Positions 9,734-17,912 of a DNA stretch of 64,000 nucleotides are shown one piece after another; the first letter of the stretch is position 1; every line of letters starts with the position of its first letter. A model generated the notes under the pieces. That model was not told the origin of the DNA. It saw only the letters and a program-made list of their open reading frames with translations, and did no database searches. The stretch covers positions 62,001-126,000 of the forward strand of contig NZ_CANMFT010000003.1 of the NCBI RefSeq assembly GCF_947497285.1. Direction: 5' to 3'. The translations under genes were made by a program, and so were the position numbers. The DNA is from an uncultured Aliiroseovarius sp. (GTDB lineage Bacteria > Pseudomonadota > Alphaproteobacteria > Rhodobacterales > Rhodobacteraceae).

Positions 9734-10054
9734 ATGGCAACTGTTGCTGTCACCGACGCCACTTTCGAAGAAGAGGTCCGCAACGCTGACCTTCCCGTTA
9801 TCGTGGATTTCTGGGCTGAGTGGTGCGGTCCCTGCAAACAGATCGGCCCCGCCTTGGAAGAGCTGTCCGCGGAATATGAAGGCAAGGTCAAGATCGTGAA
9901 GGTGAACGTGGACGAAAACCCAAACTCGCCCGCCCAAATGGGAGTTCGCGGTATTCCGGCGCTGTTCATGTTCAAAGACGGCCAAGTCATCTCGAACAAA
10001 GTCGGCGCCGCACCAAAGGCCGCGCTGCAATCCTGGATCGACGAAAGCGTCTGA
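9734..10054 (+). CDS. trxA: Thioredoxin TrxA
   Basis: This is a cytoplasmic thioredoxin of 106 residues with the active site WCGPC (cysteines 31 and 34) and the conserved cis-proline region GIPALFMF near residue 75. It reduces protein disulfides and supplies electrons to enzymes such as ribonucleotide reductase. A strong ribosome binding site (AGGAG, 9721-9725) precedes the ATG. It lies 36 bp after addA and is followed immediately by an intrinsic terminator. It is probably the last gene of this transcription unit, likely with its own promoter as well. Confidence 0.97.
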   Translation: MATVAVTDATFEEEVRNADLPVIVDFWAEWCGPCKQIGPALEELSAEYEGKVKIVKVNVDENPNSPAQMGVRGIPALFMFKDGQVISNKVGAAPKAALQSWIDESV

Positions 10055-10076
10055 TCCAGACTGCCGAAAAGCAAAA

Positions 10077-10103
10077 AGCCCCGCTGTTTGGCGGGGCTTT
10101 TTT
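10077..10103 (+). terminator. Intrinsic terminator after trxA
   Basis: The stem AGCCCCGC (10077-10084) pairs perfectly with GCGGGGCT (10091-10098) around a 6-nt loop, followed by a run of T (10098-10103). A-rich sequence on the other side (10073-10077) is also present. The next gene runs leftward and ends at 10122, so the site may act from both directions. Confidence 0.9.
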
Positions 10104-10121
10104 GTTGGGCCTTGGCTGCCC

Positions 10122-10724
10122 TTAGATCAAAAGCACCTGAGTGCCCGATTTGGCATACTGGAACAGCTCGGCAATGTGCTGATTGTAAAGCCCAATGCAG
10201 CCATTCGAAGACTGGCGGCCAATTTTGCGCGTGTCGTGGGTGCCGTGAATGCGGTAATACTTCCACCCCAGATACAGCGCATGGGTGCCCAACGGGTTGT
10301 CAGGGCCGGGGCCGACAAACGCGGGCCATTCCGGGTTGCGAATACGCATGGCTGGTGTCGGCGCCCAAGACGGGCCCTCCACTTTGCGGATCACACTTGT
10401 GCGTCCGCGCCGCGTCAGGTCTTCGGTCAATGGCACCGACGTCGGGAACAGCCGATAGATGGATTGATCTTCAGACCAATAGTGCAAACAGCGCGAGCTG
10501 ACATCGACCAGAATCGCCCCATTGCGCGTGTTGCTGAAATAGGGTTGCCATTGAAGCGACCGGAAGCTGGAAATGTTCCGCTTCACCACCTCGGTCAGGT
10601 CACGCTCAACCTCGGTCGTGTTCTCAAACTGCGCAAGGGCCGGCGTGGCCAGCCCTGCTGCCGCTGCAACAGTTCCACTCAGGAAAGCACGCCGCCCCAT
10701 CAGGGCGTCAGGTTGTTTCCGCAT
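10122..10724 (-). CDS. L,D-transpeptidase (YkuD domain) with Tat-type signal
   Basis: The 200-residue product starts with a twin-arginine signal, GRRAFLSG followed by a hydrophobic stretch and an ALA cleavage site near residue 31, so it acts in the periplasm. The YkuD catalytic motif is HGTHDTRKIG followed by SSNGCIGLYN, with the nucleophilic cysteine near residue 176. Such enzymes make 3-3 peptidoglycan cross-links or attach proteins to peptidoglycan. A second YkuD protein lies 1.2 kb away (11412-11906), and a CAP-domain lipoprotein lies between them. Which reaction this paralogue performs cannot be told from sequence. Confidence 0.9.
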   Translation of the reverse strand: MRKQPDALMGRRAFLSGTVAAAAGLATPALAQFENTTEVERDLTEVVKRNISSFRSLQWQPYFSNTRNGAILVDVSSRCLHYWSEDQSIYRLFPTSVPLTEDLTRRGRTSVIRKVEGPSWAPTPAMRIRNPEWPAFVGPGPDNPLGTHALYLGWKYYRIHGTHDTRKIGRQSSNGCIGLYNQHIAELFQYAKSGTQVLLI

Positions 10725-10846
10725 CGCGTTTCTCCAAAAAAATTCACTCGTTTCGGACGATGTATATTGCGCAACAGCATCAGTCGCAATTCAAACGGCC
10801 GTTATCGGCCTATTATCGCATAGCCGTTATTTGATCCTCGGCTATT

Positions 10847-10860
10847 CTCTCTATAGAGAG
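10847..10860. promoter_or_regulatory. Perfect 14-bp palindrome upstream of the CAP lipoprotein gene
   Basis: CTCTCTATAGAGAG is a perfect palindrome 36 bp before the start codon at 10896. It contains TATAGA, which could serve as a -10 element with TTGATC at 10831-10836, although the 15-nt spacer is short. It could be an operator, a promoter core or a small hairpin in the leader. Confidence 0.35.
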
Positions 10861-10895
10861 ATCCGGAAACAATGCTTTTTTGCAGGGAAACTAAG

Positions 10896-11390
10896 ATGCG
10901 CGCGTTTTTGATTGCTATTGCTGCTGTTACGGCCCTTTCAGCCTGCGAGGCGACAAGCCCGGGGACGGGTGGCGGCGTCAAGATCTACAAGATCTCGGCC
11001 GCAAAGACATCGAAAATCCAATATCGGATGCTCGATTCGGTCAACTCCCTGCGTCAGGCTGCAGGCGCCGCCCCGGTTCAGTTGGATTCGCGCCTGAACG
11101 CTGCCGCGGCCACGCATGCGCGCGATATGTCGGTTCAGAACCGCCCGTGGCATTTCGGATCTGATGGCTCGTCCCCCATCGATCGCGCCAGACGCGCGGG
11201 CTATAGCGGCGTTTATCTTGGCGAAACGATTTCCGAAACGTTCGAGACTGAGCTGCAAACTCTTTCGGCTTGGATGAACAAGCCCGATACACGCCGGATC
11301 ATCCTTGACCCGCGCGCCCGAAACATGGGCTTTTCGTGGTTGCAGGAACGCAATGGCAAAATCTGGTGGGTGCTTGAGATGGGCGGCTGA
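10896..11390 (+). CDS. CAP/SCP-domain lipoprotein
   Basis: The 164-residue product has a short lipoprotein signal, MRAFLIAIAAVTALSAC, with the lipobox LSAC, then a CAP (cysteine-rich secretory, SCP-like) domain. Visible CAP features are LDSVNSLRQAAGAAPVQ, AATHARDMSV and the HFGSDGSS / YSGVYLGETI region. CAP proteins are extracytoplasmic and their bacterial function is mostly unknown. I chose the ATG at 10896 because AGGGA at 10885-10889 precedes it at good distance and it begins the signal peptide; an upstream ATG at 10872 would spoil the signal. The gene lies between two L,D-transpeptidase genes, which suggests a cell-envelope role. Confidence 0.85.
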   Translation: MRAFLIAIAAVTALSACEATSPGTGGGVKIYKISAAKTSKIQYRMLDSVNSLRQAAGAAPVQLDSRLNAAAATHARDMSVQNRPWHFGSDGSSPIDRARRAGYSGVYLGETISETFETELQTLSAWMNKPDTRRIILDPRARNMGFSWLQERNGKIWWVLEMGG

Positions 11391-11411
11391 CGTCACCCGA
11401 TCAACGACACA

Positions 11412-11906
11412 TTAGGGATTGATGTCAATCACGGTGCCCAAGCGGACCATCGTGAAAATCTCGCGCATTTCATGGTTCTTGACCGAGATACAGCCAGCTG
11501 TCCAATCCGCGCCCTTGGGATCTTTCGGCCGTCTGGCGCCGTGGATATAGATCTCGCCCCCGGGCTTGCGGCCGTTGGTGCGCGCGTGATCTGCATCCTG
11601 CCGGTTCGGATAGGAAACACCGATCGACAGATAGAACGCGCTTTTCGGATTGCGCCGATCAATGACGTAGCGGCCTTCGGGCGTTTTGCCGTCACCTTCG
11701 AACCGTTTGCCGCCATTCGGCTCAAACCCCAGATCAATGCGATAGGTTTTCAGAACTTCTTTGCCGTGCATCAGAAACAAGCGGCGGTCACTTTTGTTGA
11801 CGATGATCTGCGTGACCTCGGGTCCATCATACTGATATCGCTTCGGGCCGCATGACGCGATGACCAATAGGGACAGGACTGCTACGATCTTCAGGACGGC
11901 TCTCAT
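11412..11906 (-). CDS. L,D-transpeptidase (YkuD domain) lipoprotein
   Basis: The 164-residue product begins with MRAVLKIVAVLSLLVIASC, a lipoprotein signal with lipobox ASC, so it is probably membrane-anchored in the periplasm. The YkuD domain shows IIVNKSDRRLFLMHG at its start and IHGARRPKDP followed by WTAGCISVKN, with the catalytic cysteine near residue 142. It is shorter and only distantly similar to the YkuD protein at 10122-10724. Longer in-frame starts at 11933 and 12002 would put basic residues before the signal and are less likely. It ends 21 bp from the convergent CAP gene. Confidence 0.87.
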   Translation of the reverse strand: MRAVLKIVAVLSLLVIASCGPKRYQYDGPEVTQIIVNKSDRRLFLMHGKEVLKTYRIDLGFEPNGGKRFEGDGKTPEGRYVIDRRNPKSAFYLSIGVSYPNRQDADHARTNGRKPGGEIYIHGARRPKDPKGADWTAGCISVKNHEMREIFTMVRLGTVIDINP

Positions 11907-12005
11907 GGACGTTCCCAACTGCTTCTTTTGCATCATGGTAGAACAGTCTGGCAGCAAGACAAGCGCATTCTCACGCTCTCGTCGCCTTCGGCGGAACTGC
12001 ACAGG

Positions 12006-13241
12006 TCACGGGATCTTTGTGAAGCTTGCGACTTGCTCGATATGGGGGGACCAGCGGAACTGGTCGATCACCTGAACCCAATTCAGGCGATATCCGGCGT
12101 CAATCAGGGTGCGTGCATCGCGGGCAAAGCTGACGGCATTGCAAGACACCATCGCCACCTTGGCCACCGATGATTGCGCCAACTGGGCAATCTGCGCTTC
12201 GGCCCCAGCGCGCGGCGGGTCGATGACAGCTGCGTCGAACGCTAAAAGGTCCTCTGGAAACAGAGGGTTGCGAAACAAGTCCCTGGTTTCGGTCGTGACC
12301 TTTCGCAACCCTTGCGTTTTGCGCCAAGCTGCCTCTAGCGCAGCCAACATCGAACCGTCGCCTTCGACGGCAAGCAGGTCTGCGTGTTCAGCCAAGGGCA
12401 AAGTGAATGTGCCGCAGCCAGCAAAAAGGTCTACAACATGCGCCGCGCCATCGACGATCTCGCGCACAGCCTGCAGCAAAGCGGCTTCGCCTTCACGAGT
12501 CGCTTGCAGAAACGACCCTGGCGGTGGCACCACAGCGGCGCGTCCGAACGACTGAGCGGGCGGTGCTTGGGTTGCTACGGTTTCGCCATTCCACGACAGA
12601 CGTGCAAATCCGAACCGGTGCAACGCCTCTGCCAGTTGTGTTTCAAGCGCGCGCTCCAGTGGCTTGCCGCCAGTGACCGAAACGTCAAGCCCAACGCCTG
12701 ACTGCACGATGGTGACCGAAAGCTCGCCCTTGCGGGATGCGCCCAGAACCGTAAGCTCAGCAATCGCGGGAAGCCCAGCCAAGATATCCGGGTGCAAAAG
12801 CAGGCATTTGTCGATTGCCGTTATCGTGTCCGAGCGCCGCGTATGAAATCCGACAATCGCGCCCTTCTTGCCGCGTCGCGCAGACAAAACCGCACGGCGT
12901 CGCGATTGAGGCGGCGAGGTTTGGATGTCGCGAAACTCCGGCGTCAAACCATGGGCTGCAAGCGCTGTTTTCACGACGCTTGTCTTCCATTGCGCCACGA
13001 AACCATCCGAAGCATGCATCAGCGCACACCCACCGCAGGTGTTGTAGTGAGGGCAGGGCGCCTTAACCCGGTCGGGCGACGGCGTCACGATGCGCGGCGC
13101 GTCGATCCGATCGTCGACAGCGTCGCCCTGAATGACCTCGCCGGGTAAACAGCGGGGTGCGAACACGGGGCCGGGGGCAATTCCATCACCCAAGTGGCCC
13201 AACCGTTCAATCCGAAAGGTTTCGCCTTGTTTGTCACTCAT
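12006..13241 (-). CDS. Class I SAM-dependent RNA methyltransferase (RumA/RlmD/TrmA family)
   Basis: The 411-residue protein is a 23S rRNA or tRNA m5U-type methyltransferase. The iron-sulfur cysteine set CPHYNTCGGC lies near residue 70 and a fourth candidate cysteine is in DKCLLLHP near 140. The SAM motif is DLFAGCGTFTLPLA near 275, and the catalytic region holds DPPRAGAEAQ then MVSCNAVSFARD, with the nucleophilic cysteine near 370. The target base cannot be assigned from sequence. The start at 13241 overlaps the stop of the upstream CCA gene as ATGA, so the two are translationally coupled. An in-frame ATG 45 bp upstream falls within that gene. Confidence 0.9.
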   Translation of the reverse strand: MSDKQGETFRIERLGHLGDGIAPGPVFAPRCLPGEVIQGDAVDDRIDAPRIVTPSPDRVKAPCPHYNTCGGCALMHASDGFVAQWKTSVVKTALAAHGLTPEFRDIQTSPPQSRRRAVLSARRGKKGAIVGFHTRRSDTITAIDKCLLLHPDILAGLPAIAELTVLGASRKGELSVTIVQSGVGLDVSVTGGKPLERALETQLAEALHRFGFARLSWNGETVATQAPPAQSFGRAAVVPPPGSFLQATREGEAALLQAVREIVDGAAHVVDLFAGCGTFTLPLAEHADLLAVEGDGSMLAALEAAWRKTQGLRKVTTETRDLFRNPLFPEDLLAFDAAVIDPPRAGAEAQIAQLAQSSVAKVAMVSCNAVSFARDARTLIDAGYRLNWVQVIDQFRWSPHIEQVASFTKIP

Positions 13242-14386
13242 TTCAACAAGTCCTCGCGACTTAGGGCAAAGCCGGATGCGATCCATTTAGCTTCTAGCTG
13301 GCCAAGCCGTTCGCCCAGCGCAGGGCCAGTGAGTTTTGGCATAAGATCAACAGGCTTTACCGGAAACGTCGCCTCTGCACCCGTTGTGATCTGTGCCCAA
13401 ACCGAGGGGTCGATCGGGTGTTCGAACAAAGTGGCCCGCAAGATAGCCACATCTTGCGCCACCCGTGTTCCGTGGCGATAGGCCAATTCTTGCGGCAAAG
13501 TGGTGGTGCCCACCTCACTGCGCAACAGTTGCAGGCGTTTCTGGTCGCGTTTCGACAGGCGCAACCTTTCCGCAACGCTCTCCCCTCCAAGCAGGGCCAA
13601 GCGGCGCATCGGGTCGGGGGAGAAATCGCCTTCCAGGTGGATCAGAACGGGCAGCATCTTCGGATCTGCACCGGGCAAGACCGACGCCAGCACACCGGAT
13701 CGCGCCATCGCGGCGACAGCCAGGGATGGGTCTGGTGCGGCCATCAATTTGGTGATTTCGGCCCCGACCCTTTCACGCGAAAGTGTCTCTAACCCAGCCA
13801 AGTTTTGCGCACAGGCCGCCAGCCCTTCGGGGTCTATGCCCAGTGACGGGTCGCCATACCACGCCTGAAACCGGAAAAAGCGCAGCGTCCGAAGATAGTC
13901 TTCGCGGATGCGTGCTTCGGCATCATCAATGAACCGGACACGGCGCGCTTTCAGATCGGCAAGCCCGTCCAACGGGTCGATGACAGACCCGTCCGACGCG
14001 GCATAAAGCGCGTTCATCGTAAAATCGCGGCGGCGAGCGTCGTCTTCGATATGGTCAGAAAACGCGACGACGGCGCGGCGCCCATCTGTTTCGACGTCTT
14101 TGCGGAAGGTCGTGACCTCGAAAGGCTCTCCGGCAACGATTACAGTAACGGTCCCGTGGTCAATTCCGGTTGGAACCGGGCGCATTCCCGCATCATTGGC
14201 GATCTGGATAATCCGATCAGGGCGGGCATCTGTGCTTAGATCAAGATCTGAAATCGGCGCGCCCAGCAGGTCGTTTCGCACACAACCGCCAACGAAAAAG
14301 GCTTTGTGCCCTGCGCGCTCCAAGACCTTGCAAAGCCGTTGCGCCGGCGGGGACTTGATCCAATCGCCAGAGACACGGGTCATCAT
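13238..14386 (-). CDS. cca: CCA tRNA nucleotidyltransferase / poly(A) polymerase family
   Basis: The 382-residue protein has the class II nucleotidyltransferase head: GGCVRNDLLGAPISDLDLST with the two catalytic aspartates, then the RRRDFTMNAL motif near residue 115 and the RVRFIDDAEARIREDYLRTLR region near 150. The alpha-helical tail follows. It adds or repairs the 3' CCA of tRNA; a poly(A) polymerase activity cannot be fully excluded. It sits between a Nudix hydrolase and an RNA methyltransferase gene with 4-nt overlaps on both sides. A second ATG at 14383 directly follows the first. Confidence 0.93.
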   Translation of the reverse strand: MMTRVSGDWIKSPPAQRLCKVLERAGHKAFFVGGCVRNDLLGAPISDLDLSTDARPDRIIQIANDAGMRPVPTGIDHGTVTVIVAGEPFEVTTFRKDVETDGRRAVVAFSDHIEDDARRRDFTMNALYAASDGSVIDPLDGLADLKARRVRFIDDAEARIREDYLRTLRFFRFQAWYGDPSLGIDPEGLAACAQNLAGLETLSRERVGAEITKLMAAPDPSLAVAAMARSGVLASVLPGADPKMLPVLIHLEGDFSPDPMRRLALLGGESVAERLRLSKRDQKRLQLLRSEVGTTTLPQELAYRHGTRVAQDVAILRATLFEHPIDPSVWAQITTGAEATFPVKPVDLMPKLTGPALGERLGQLEAKWIASGFALSREDLLK

Positions 14387-15000
14387 TGCATCCTTTCCGC
14401 CAGCGCACGCAACATCCGCGCTGTTGCGCCCCAGATGTAGTATGGCCCGAACGGCACCGTTTCATACATCCGCATCCGGCCCTGCCAAATACGCCCCTGT
14501 TGGCTAAATTGCGCAAGGTTAGTGACATGTTCGAACGGCACATCGAAGACTTCGTCGACTTCGCCCGCTTCGGCTACGATCCTGAATTCACGCCTTATCA
14601 CCCCAAGGAGTGGCGTCACGGTAAAGCCAGTCACCGTCTCATGGGGTGGCATCTGGCCTATCAGCTCGACATGATCGCGCGGCAGGCCAATTTCCTCTTG
14701 CGCCTCGCGCAGCGCGGCGTCTGCTGCATCGCGATCCCCTGCGTCGATCTTGCCACCGGGAAAGGCGATTTGCCCTGGGTGGTGTTTCAACGCTGACGAC
14801 CGCTTGGTCAGGATAAGGCGAAGCCCATCAGGCGCACAGACCAATGGCAGCAAGACCGCTGCGGGTCGCAACGTGCGGCCTGCGGGAAGCTTAATATCCG
14901 GATGAAGATCAAAATCAGAGCTCCCCTCGCCGGGTTTGGCAAGGGCGTGCTTGATTTTGTTGATCACATCAGGCGCCGTCACCGTCCGAGCCCTCTGCAT
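14383..15000 (-). CDS. Nudix hydrolase, CoA pyrophosphatase type
   Basis: The 205-residue protein carries the CoA-pyrophosphatase signature LTKRSSALKHHPGQIAFPGG directly before the Nudix box, GGKIDAGDRDAADAALREAQ and EEIGL (about residues 95-120). Members of this group hydrolyse coenzyme A or its derivatives to phosphopantetheine and 3',5'-ADP. The start is uncertain: ATG 15000 overlaps the end of the Hsp33 gene by 32 bp, while GTG 14982 overlaps less. The 3' end overlaps the CCA gene start as ATGA, so this is part of a four-gene leftward run. Confidence 0.88.
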   Translation of the reverse strand: MQRARTVTAPDVINKIKHALAKPGEGSSDFDLHPDIKLPAGRTLRPAAVLLPLVCAPDGLRLILTKRSSALKHHPGQIAFPGGKIDAGDRDAADAALREAQEEIGLPRDHVELIGQMPPHETVTGFTVTPLLGVIRREFRIVAEAGEVDEVFDVPFEHVTNLAQFSQQGRIWQGRMRMYETVPFGPYYIWGATARMLRALAERMQ

Positions 15001-15970
15001 CCTTGCCCAAGGTTGTGGGGTCAAGATTGTAATGCGCGCCGCAGAATTGGCAGTCGGCTGTGACGCGACCATCTTCGGTGGTCATGTGCCCCAAATCGCG
15101 CGCCGAATAGATCGAGAGGCTTTCACGCACCCGTTCCTCCGAGCAGGGGCAGCCAAACCTGACCTGCTGAGGGTCGAAGACGCGCGGACCTTCTTCGTGG
15201 AATAGACGCACAAGCAGGCTGGTGGGCTGCACTGTCGGCCCTACCATTTCCAGCTCTTCCACCGAATCAAGCAATATGTTTGCACGGTTCCAGTTCTCGG
15301 CATCGTCATCGGCCAACAGATCTTTCGCCGAAAGCACGCCGCCCTCGCCGCTGCCACCTTCGCCCGTCACATGGGGGGAGGCTTTGGGCATATGTTGCAA
15401 CATGATACCGCCTGCGCGCCAGCTTTCCTGCTGCCCGGCCCAGGTCGATTTGCCAAAGGTCAACTGAAAACGGGTCGGCAACTGTTCAGACTGCGCAAAA
15501 TATGCCTGCGCGCAATCTGACAACGATTTACCAACCAAAGGCGTCATACCCGTATAAGGCTTGTTGGCGCTGCCTTGGTGGATCAGCACTGCGAAATAGC
15601 CCTTGCCGACCTGCTCGAACCCCGGCCCATTGGGGATCAGCCGCTCCTTGTCATAGCTTGCATAGGCGCGAATGGTGGCTGGGTCGCCCTCTTTTTCAGG
15701 TGCGTAGAAGTCCGTCGCGATCAAGCGGGCCGGACCATCCCCGCGAACTTGCAAAGACAGCTTCCATTTCAACTTGATCGTTTGGCCAATCATGGCTGTC
15801 AGCATCGCTGCCTCGGCCACCAGTGCTTCGATCGCCGGGGGATAATCATGCTGGGACAAGATCGTGTCCAACGTGCCGTCAAGGCGAAGCAAGCGGCCGC
15901 GGACATCGCTGTTGTCCAACTGGAAGGGCAGGATGGTATCATCCCAGGCAATTTGAGGTCCAAGGGTCAT
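14969..15970 (-). CDS. hslO: Redox-regulated chaperone Hsp33
   Basis: The 333-residue cytoplasmic chaperone has the redox zinc centre near the C-terminus: GCPCSEERV followed by DCQFCGAHYN, the CxC...CxxC pattern. Oxidation releases zinc and activates holdase function under oxidative heat stress. I start at ATG 15970 (MTLGPQIAWDD), which has AGGAAA just upstream on the minus strand. The in-frame ATG at 16024 would add 18 residues not expected in the family. It is the first gene of the leftward run Hsp33-Nudix-CCA-methyltransferase and diverges from the Nudix gene at 16040. Confidence 0.93.
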   Translation of the reverse strand: MTLGPQIAWDDTILPFQLDNSDVRGRLLRLDGTLDTILSQHDYPPAIEALVAEAAMLTAMIGQTIKLKWKLSLQVRGDGPARLIATDFYAPEKEGDPATIRAYASYDKERLIPNGPGFEQVGKGYFAVLIHQGSANKPYTGMTPLVGKSLSDCAQAYFAQSEQLPTRFQLTFGKSTWAGQQESWRAGGIMLQHMPKASPHVTGEGGSGEGGVLSAKDLLADDDAENWNRANILLDSVEELEMVGPTVQPTSLLVRLFHEEGPRVFDPQQVRFGCPCSEERVRESLSIYSARDLGHMTTEDGRVTADCQFCGAHYNLDPTTLGKDAEGSDGDGA

Positions 15971-16039
15971 GGGGTTTCCTATCGGCGTTCTGCTTGGCAT
16001 ACCGTGTCTATGTAGTGGCGGCAACCGAAGGGAAAAGGG

Positions 16040-16486
16040 ATGATCCGCAGATTTGGAGCACCAAGAGTAAATGGCCGCGATTATGTGTTGCGACCGGGTG
16101 CCTATGCGATTCTCGCACGCGGGTCAGAGCTTTTGCTAACGTTTCAGTCAGACCCGTTCAACGAGTTCCAGCTTCCCGGTGGCGGTATCGACCCCGGTGA
16201 GACGCCCCTTGCAGCGCTCCATCGCGAAGTGATGGAAGAAACCGGTTGGAAAATCGCCCAACCGCGTCGTTTGGGGGCGTTTCGAAAATTCACTTACATG
16301 CCGGAATATGACAAATGGGCCGAGAAGATTTGCCATATCTATCACGCTCTGCCCGTGCGCCAGATCAGCGACCCGACCGAGCCGGATCATCAAGCCGTTT
16401 GGACAAGCTCCATCACGGCCAGCCGAATCCTTCACAATGACGGCGATCGACATTTCGTCGCGCGTTACGCACAGTCGGGCTTATAG
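16040..16486 (+). CDS. Nudix hydrolase, MutT-like, substrate unknown
   Basis: The 148-residue protein is a single Nudix domain with the box GGGIDPGETPLAALHREVME and ETGW (about residues 50-73), complete in its metal-binding glutamates. The N-terminus VNGRDYVLRPGAYAILARG is typical of small Nudix proteins of Rhodobacteraceae. The substrate cannot be predicted. Its 3' end overlaps the convergent response regulator gene by 22 bp, so there is no room for a terminator between them. Confidence 0.85.
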   Translation: MIRRFGAPRVNGRDYVLRPGAYAILARGSELLLTFQSDPFNEFQLPGGGIDPGETPLAALHREVMEETGWKIAQPRRLGAFRKFTYMPEYDKWAEKICHIYHALPVRQISDPTEPDHQAVWTSSITASRILHNDGDRHFVARYAQSGL

Positions 16487-17763
16487 GTTACCATCACGCA
16501 AGACAGGTCATCGCCCAGATCTTGTCCGCCGGAATAAGCATCTAAGTCCCAGACAAGCAGATCGAACAGGTTTTCATTTGTTGCGTCACGATTTTTCACC
16601 AAGAGCTTGGAAAACCCGTCTTCGTCCAGAAGCCGGCCCTGACTGTCTGCGCATTCTGTGAAGCCGTCTGAATAGAACAGCAGACGGTCGCCGGGTCCAA
16701 GTTGAAGCCGTTGCGATTGGAATGTCGCACCGTCGATCAAACCAATGGGCATACCTCCATCGCCAACGAACCGCGTGTTGCCATCTTGGGACAGCACGAC
16801 AGCATTCGGGTGACCGCACTGAGAAAGGTCGACCGCGCCTGTCTTCAAATCGATGTAGCCCAACAGCATCGTGAAATAGTGCTCGGATTGAATGTCGTTC
16901 AACAGCAAGGCGTTCAGCTCTTTCGCAACCAATTCGGGCGGGCGGCTGGTATAGCTGCCATCCAAACTTGCCTCCAAAGCGATATTGTGTGCCGGCGAGC
17001 CATCGGACAGATAAGACGCCAATCGCGCCGTCAGCAGCGCCGACGCGATGCCGTGGCCAGAGACATCTATGGAATAAAACGCCAGCTTGTCTGGCCCGGC
17101 TTCGAAAAAGCCAACAAGATCACCACCCACATGACCGCAGGGTTTCAAAAGCAACGATACCTCGGCGGTGCCCATGTCCCTGTATTTCTCGCGCACCAAG
17201 GATTGTTGCATTTTGCGCGCTTCGATCAGGTCCCGGTCAAGCGAGTTATAAAGGCTTTGAATTTCCGCAAGCGTCGAGCTGACAAGCCGGTTGGTTTGAT
17301 GAAGCTCACGCTCCATCGACAGAATTCGACCGCCAGCGTTGATTCGTGCGCGCAATTCGTCGGGGTTTACGGGTTTGGCCAGAAAATCATCGGCCCCGAC
17401 ATCCAAACCCTGTGCAACCGCACCCTTGTCCGTTTTCGAGGTCAGCAGAATGAAATAAACATACCCTTCTCGCGGAAGTGCACGAAACGCTTCGCACAGT
17501 TCAAGCCCATCCATCCCCGGCATCATCCAATCGCTAAGGATAAGATCAAGATCCTGTTCGCGGCAGATCGCCAAGGCTTCATCGCCGGTGGCCGCTTCGA
17601 TCACCTCATAGCCTTGGCGGCTAAGCGATGATGACAGAATGCGGCGCTGCGCGCGGCTGTCATCGACAACCAGAATCCGGCGGACGGGGTTGGGCAAAGT
17701 TACACCAACAGGCTCTGCGCCTGTTACTTCGGTGTCGGTCACATATGATGCTGCAGCGCTCAA
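16465..17763 (-). CDS. Response regulator with SpoIIE/RsbU-type PP2C phosphatase output
   Basis: The 432-residue protein has a ~28-residue lead, then a receiver domain with acidic pair D34-D35, phospho-acceptor D78 (in LILSDWMMPG), T108 and K130. A helical linker (about 150-190) carries the RDLIEARKMQQSL signature of PP2C regulators. The SpoIIE-type phosphatase follows with GGDLVGFF, DVSGHGIASALLTA, FYSDGFTEC and DDLSCVM holding the metal-binding aspartates. Such proteins control an anti-sigma/anti-anti-sigma partner switch, but neither partner is encoded nearby. A small Hpt gene lies divergently 149 bp away and may feed phosphate to D78. Confidence 0.92.
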   Translation of the reverse strand: MSAAASYVTDTEVTGAEPVGVTLPNPVRRILVVDDSRAQRRILSSSLSRQGYEVIEAATGDEALAICREQDLDLILSDWMMPGMDGLELCEAFRALPREGYVYFILLTSKTDKGAVAQGLDVGADDFLAKPVNPDELRARINAGGRILSMERELHQTNRLVSSTLAEIQSLYNSLDRDLIEARKMQQSLVREKYRDMGTAEVSLLLKPCGHVGGDLVGFFEAGPDKLAFYSIDVSGHGIASALLTARLASYLSDGSPAHNIALEASLDGSYTSRPPELVAKELNALLLNDIQSEHYFTMLLGYIDLKTGAVDLSQCGHPNAVVLSQDGNTRFVGDGGMPIGLIDGATFQSQRLQLGPGDRLLFYSDGFTECADSQGRLLDEDGFSKLLVKNRDATNENLFDLLVWDLDAYSGGQDLGDDLSCVMVTYKPDCA

Positions 17764-17912
17764 GACTGCTCCTGAATATCCGTATCAATGCATCCGTGAT
17801 TAGCGGGCCGGTTTTAACAGGTCTTTAAAGCTAAAATTCTTATCTTTCGGCCGCGCCTTACGGCTTGTTAACTGTCGCGCGCCATACTGAAGGGGTCACT
17901 GCGGAGGTGCTG

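Noticed and set aside
16702-17631. 309-codon plus-strand frame opposite the receiver-PP2C gene
   Set aside because: It is antisense to a fully matched response regulator, is rich in R and Q, and has no recognisable domain.
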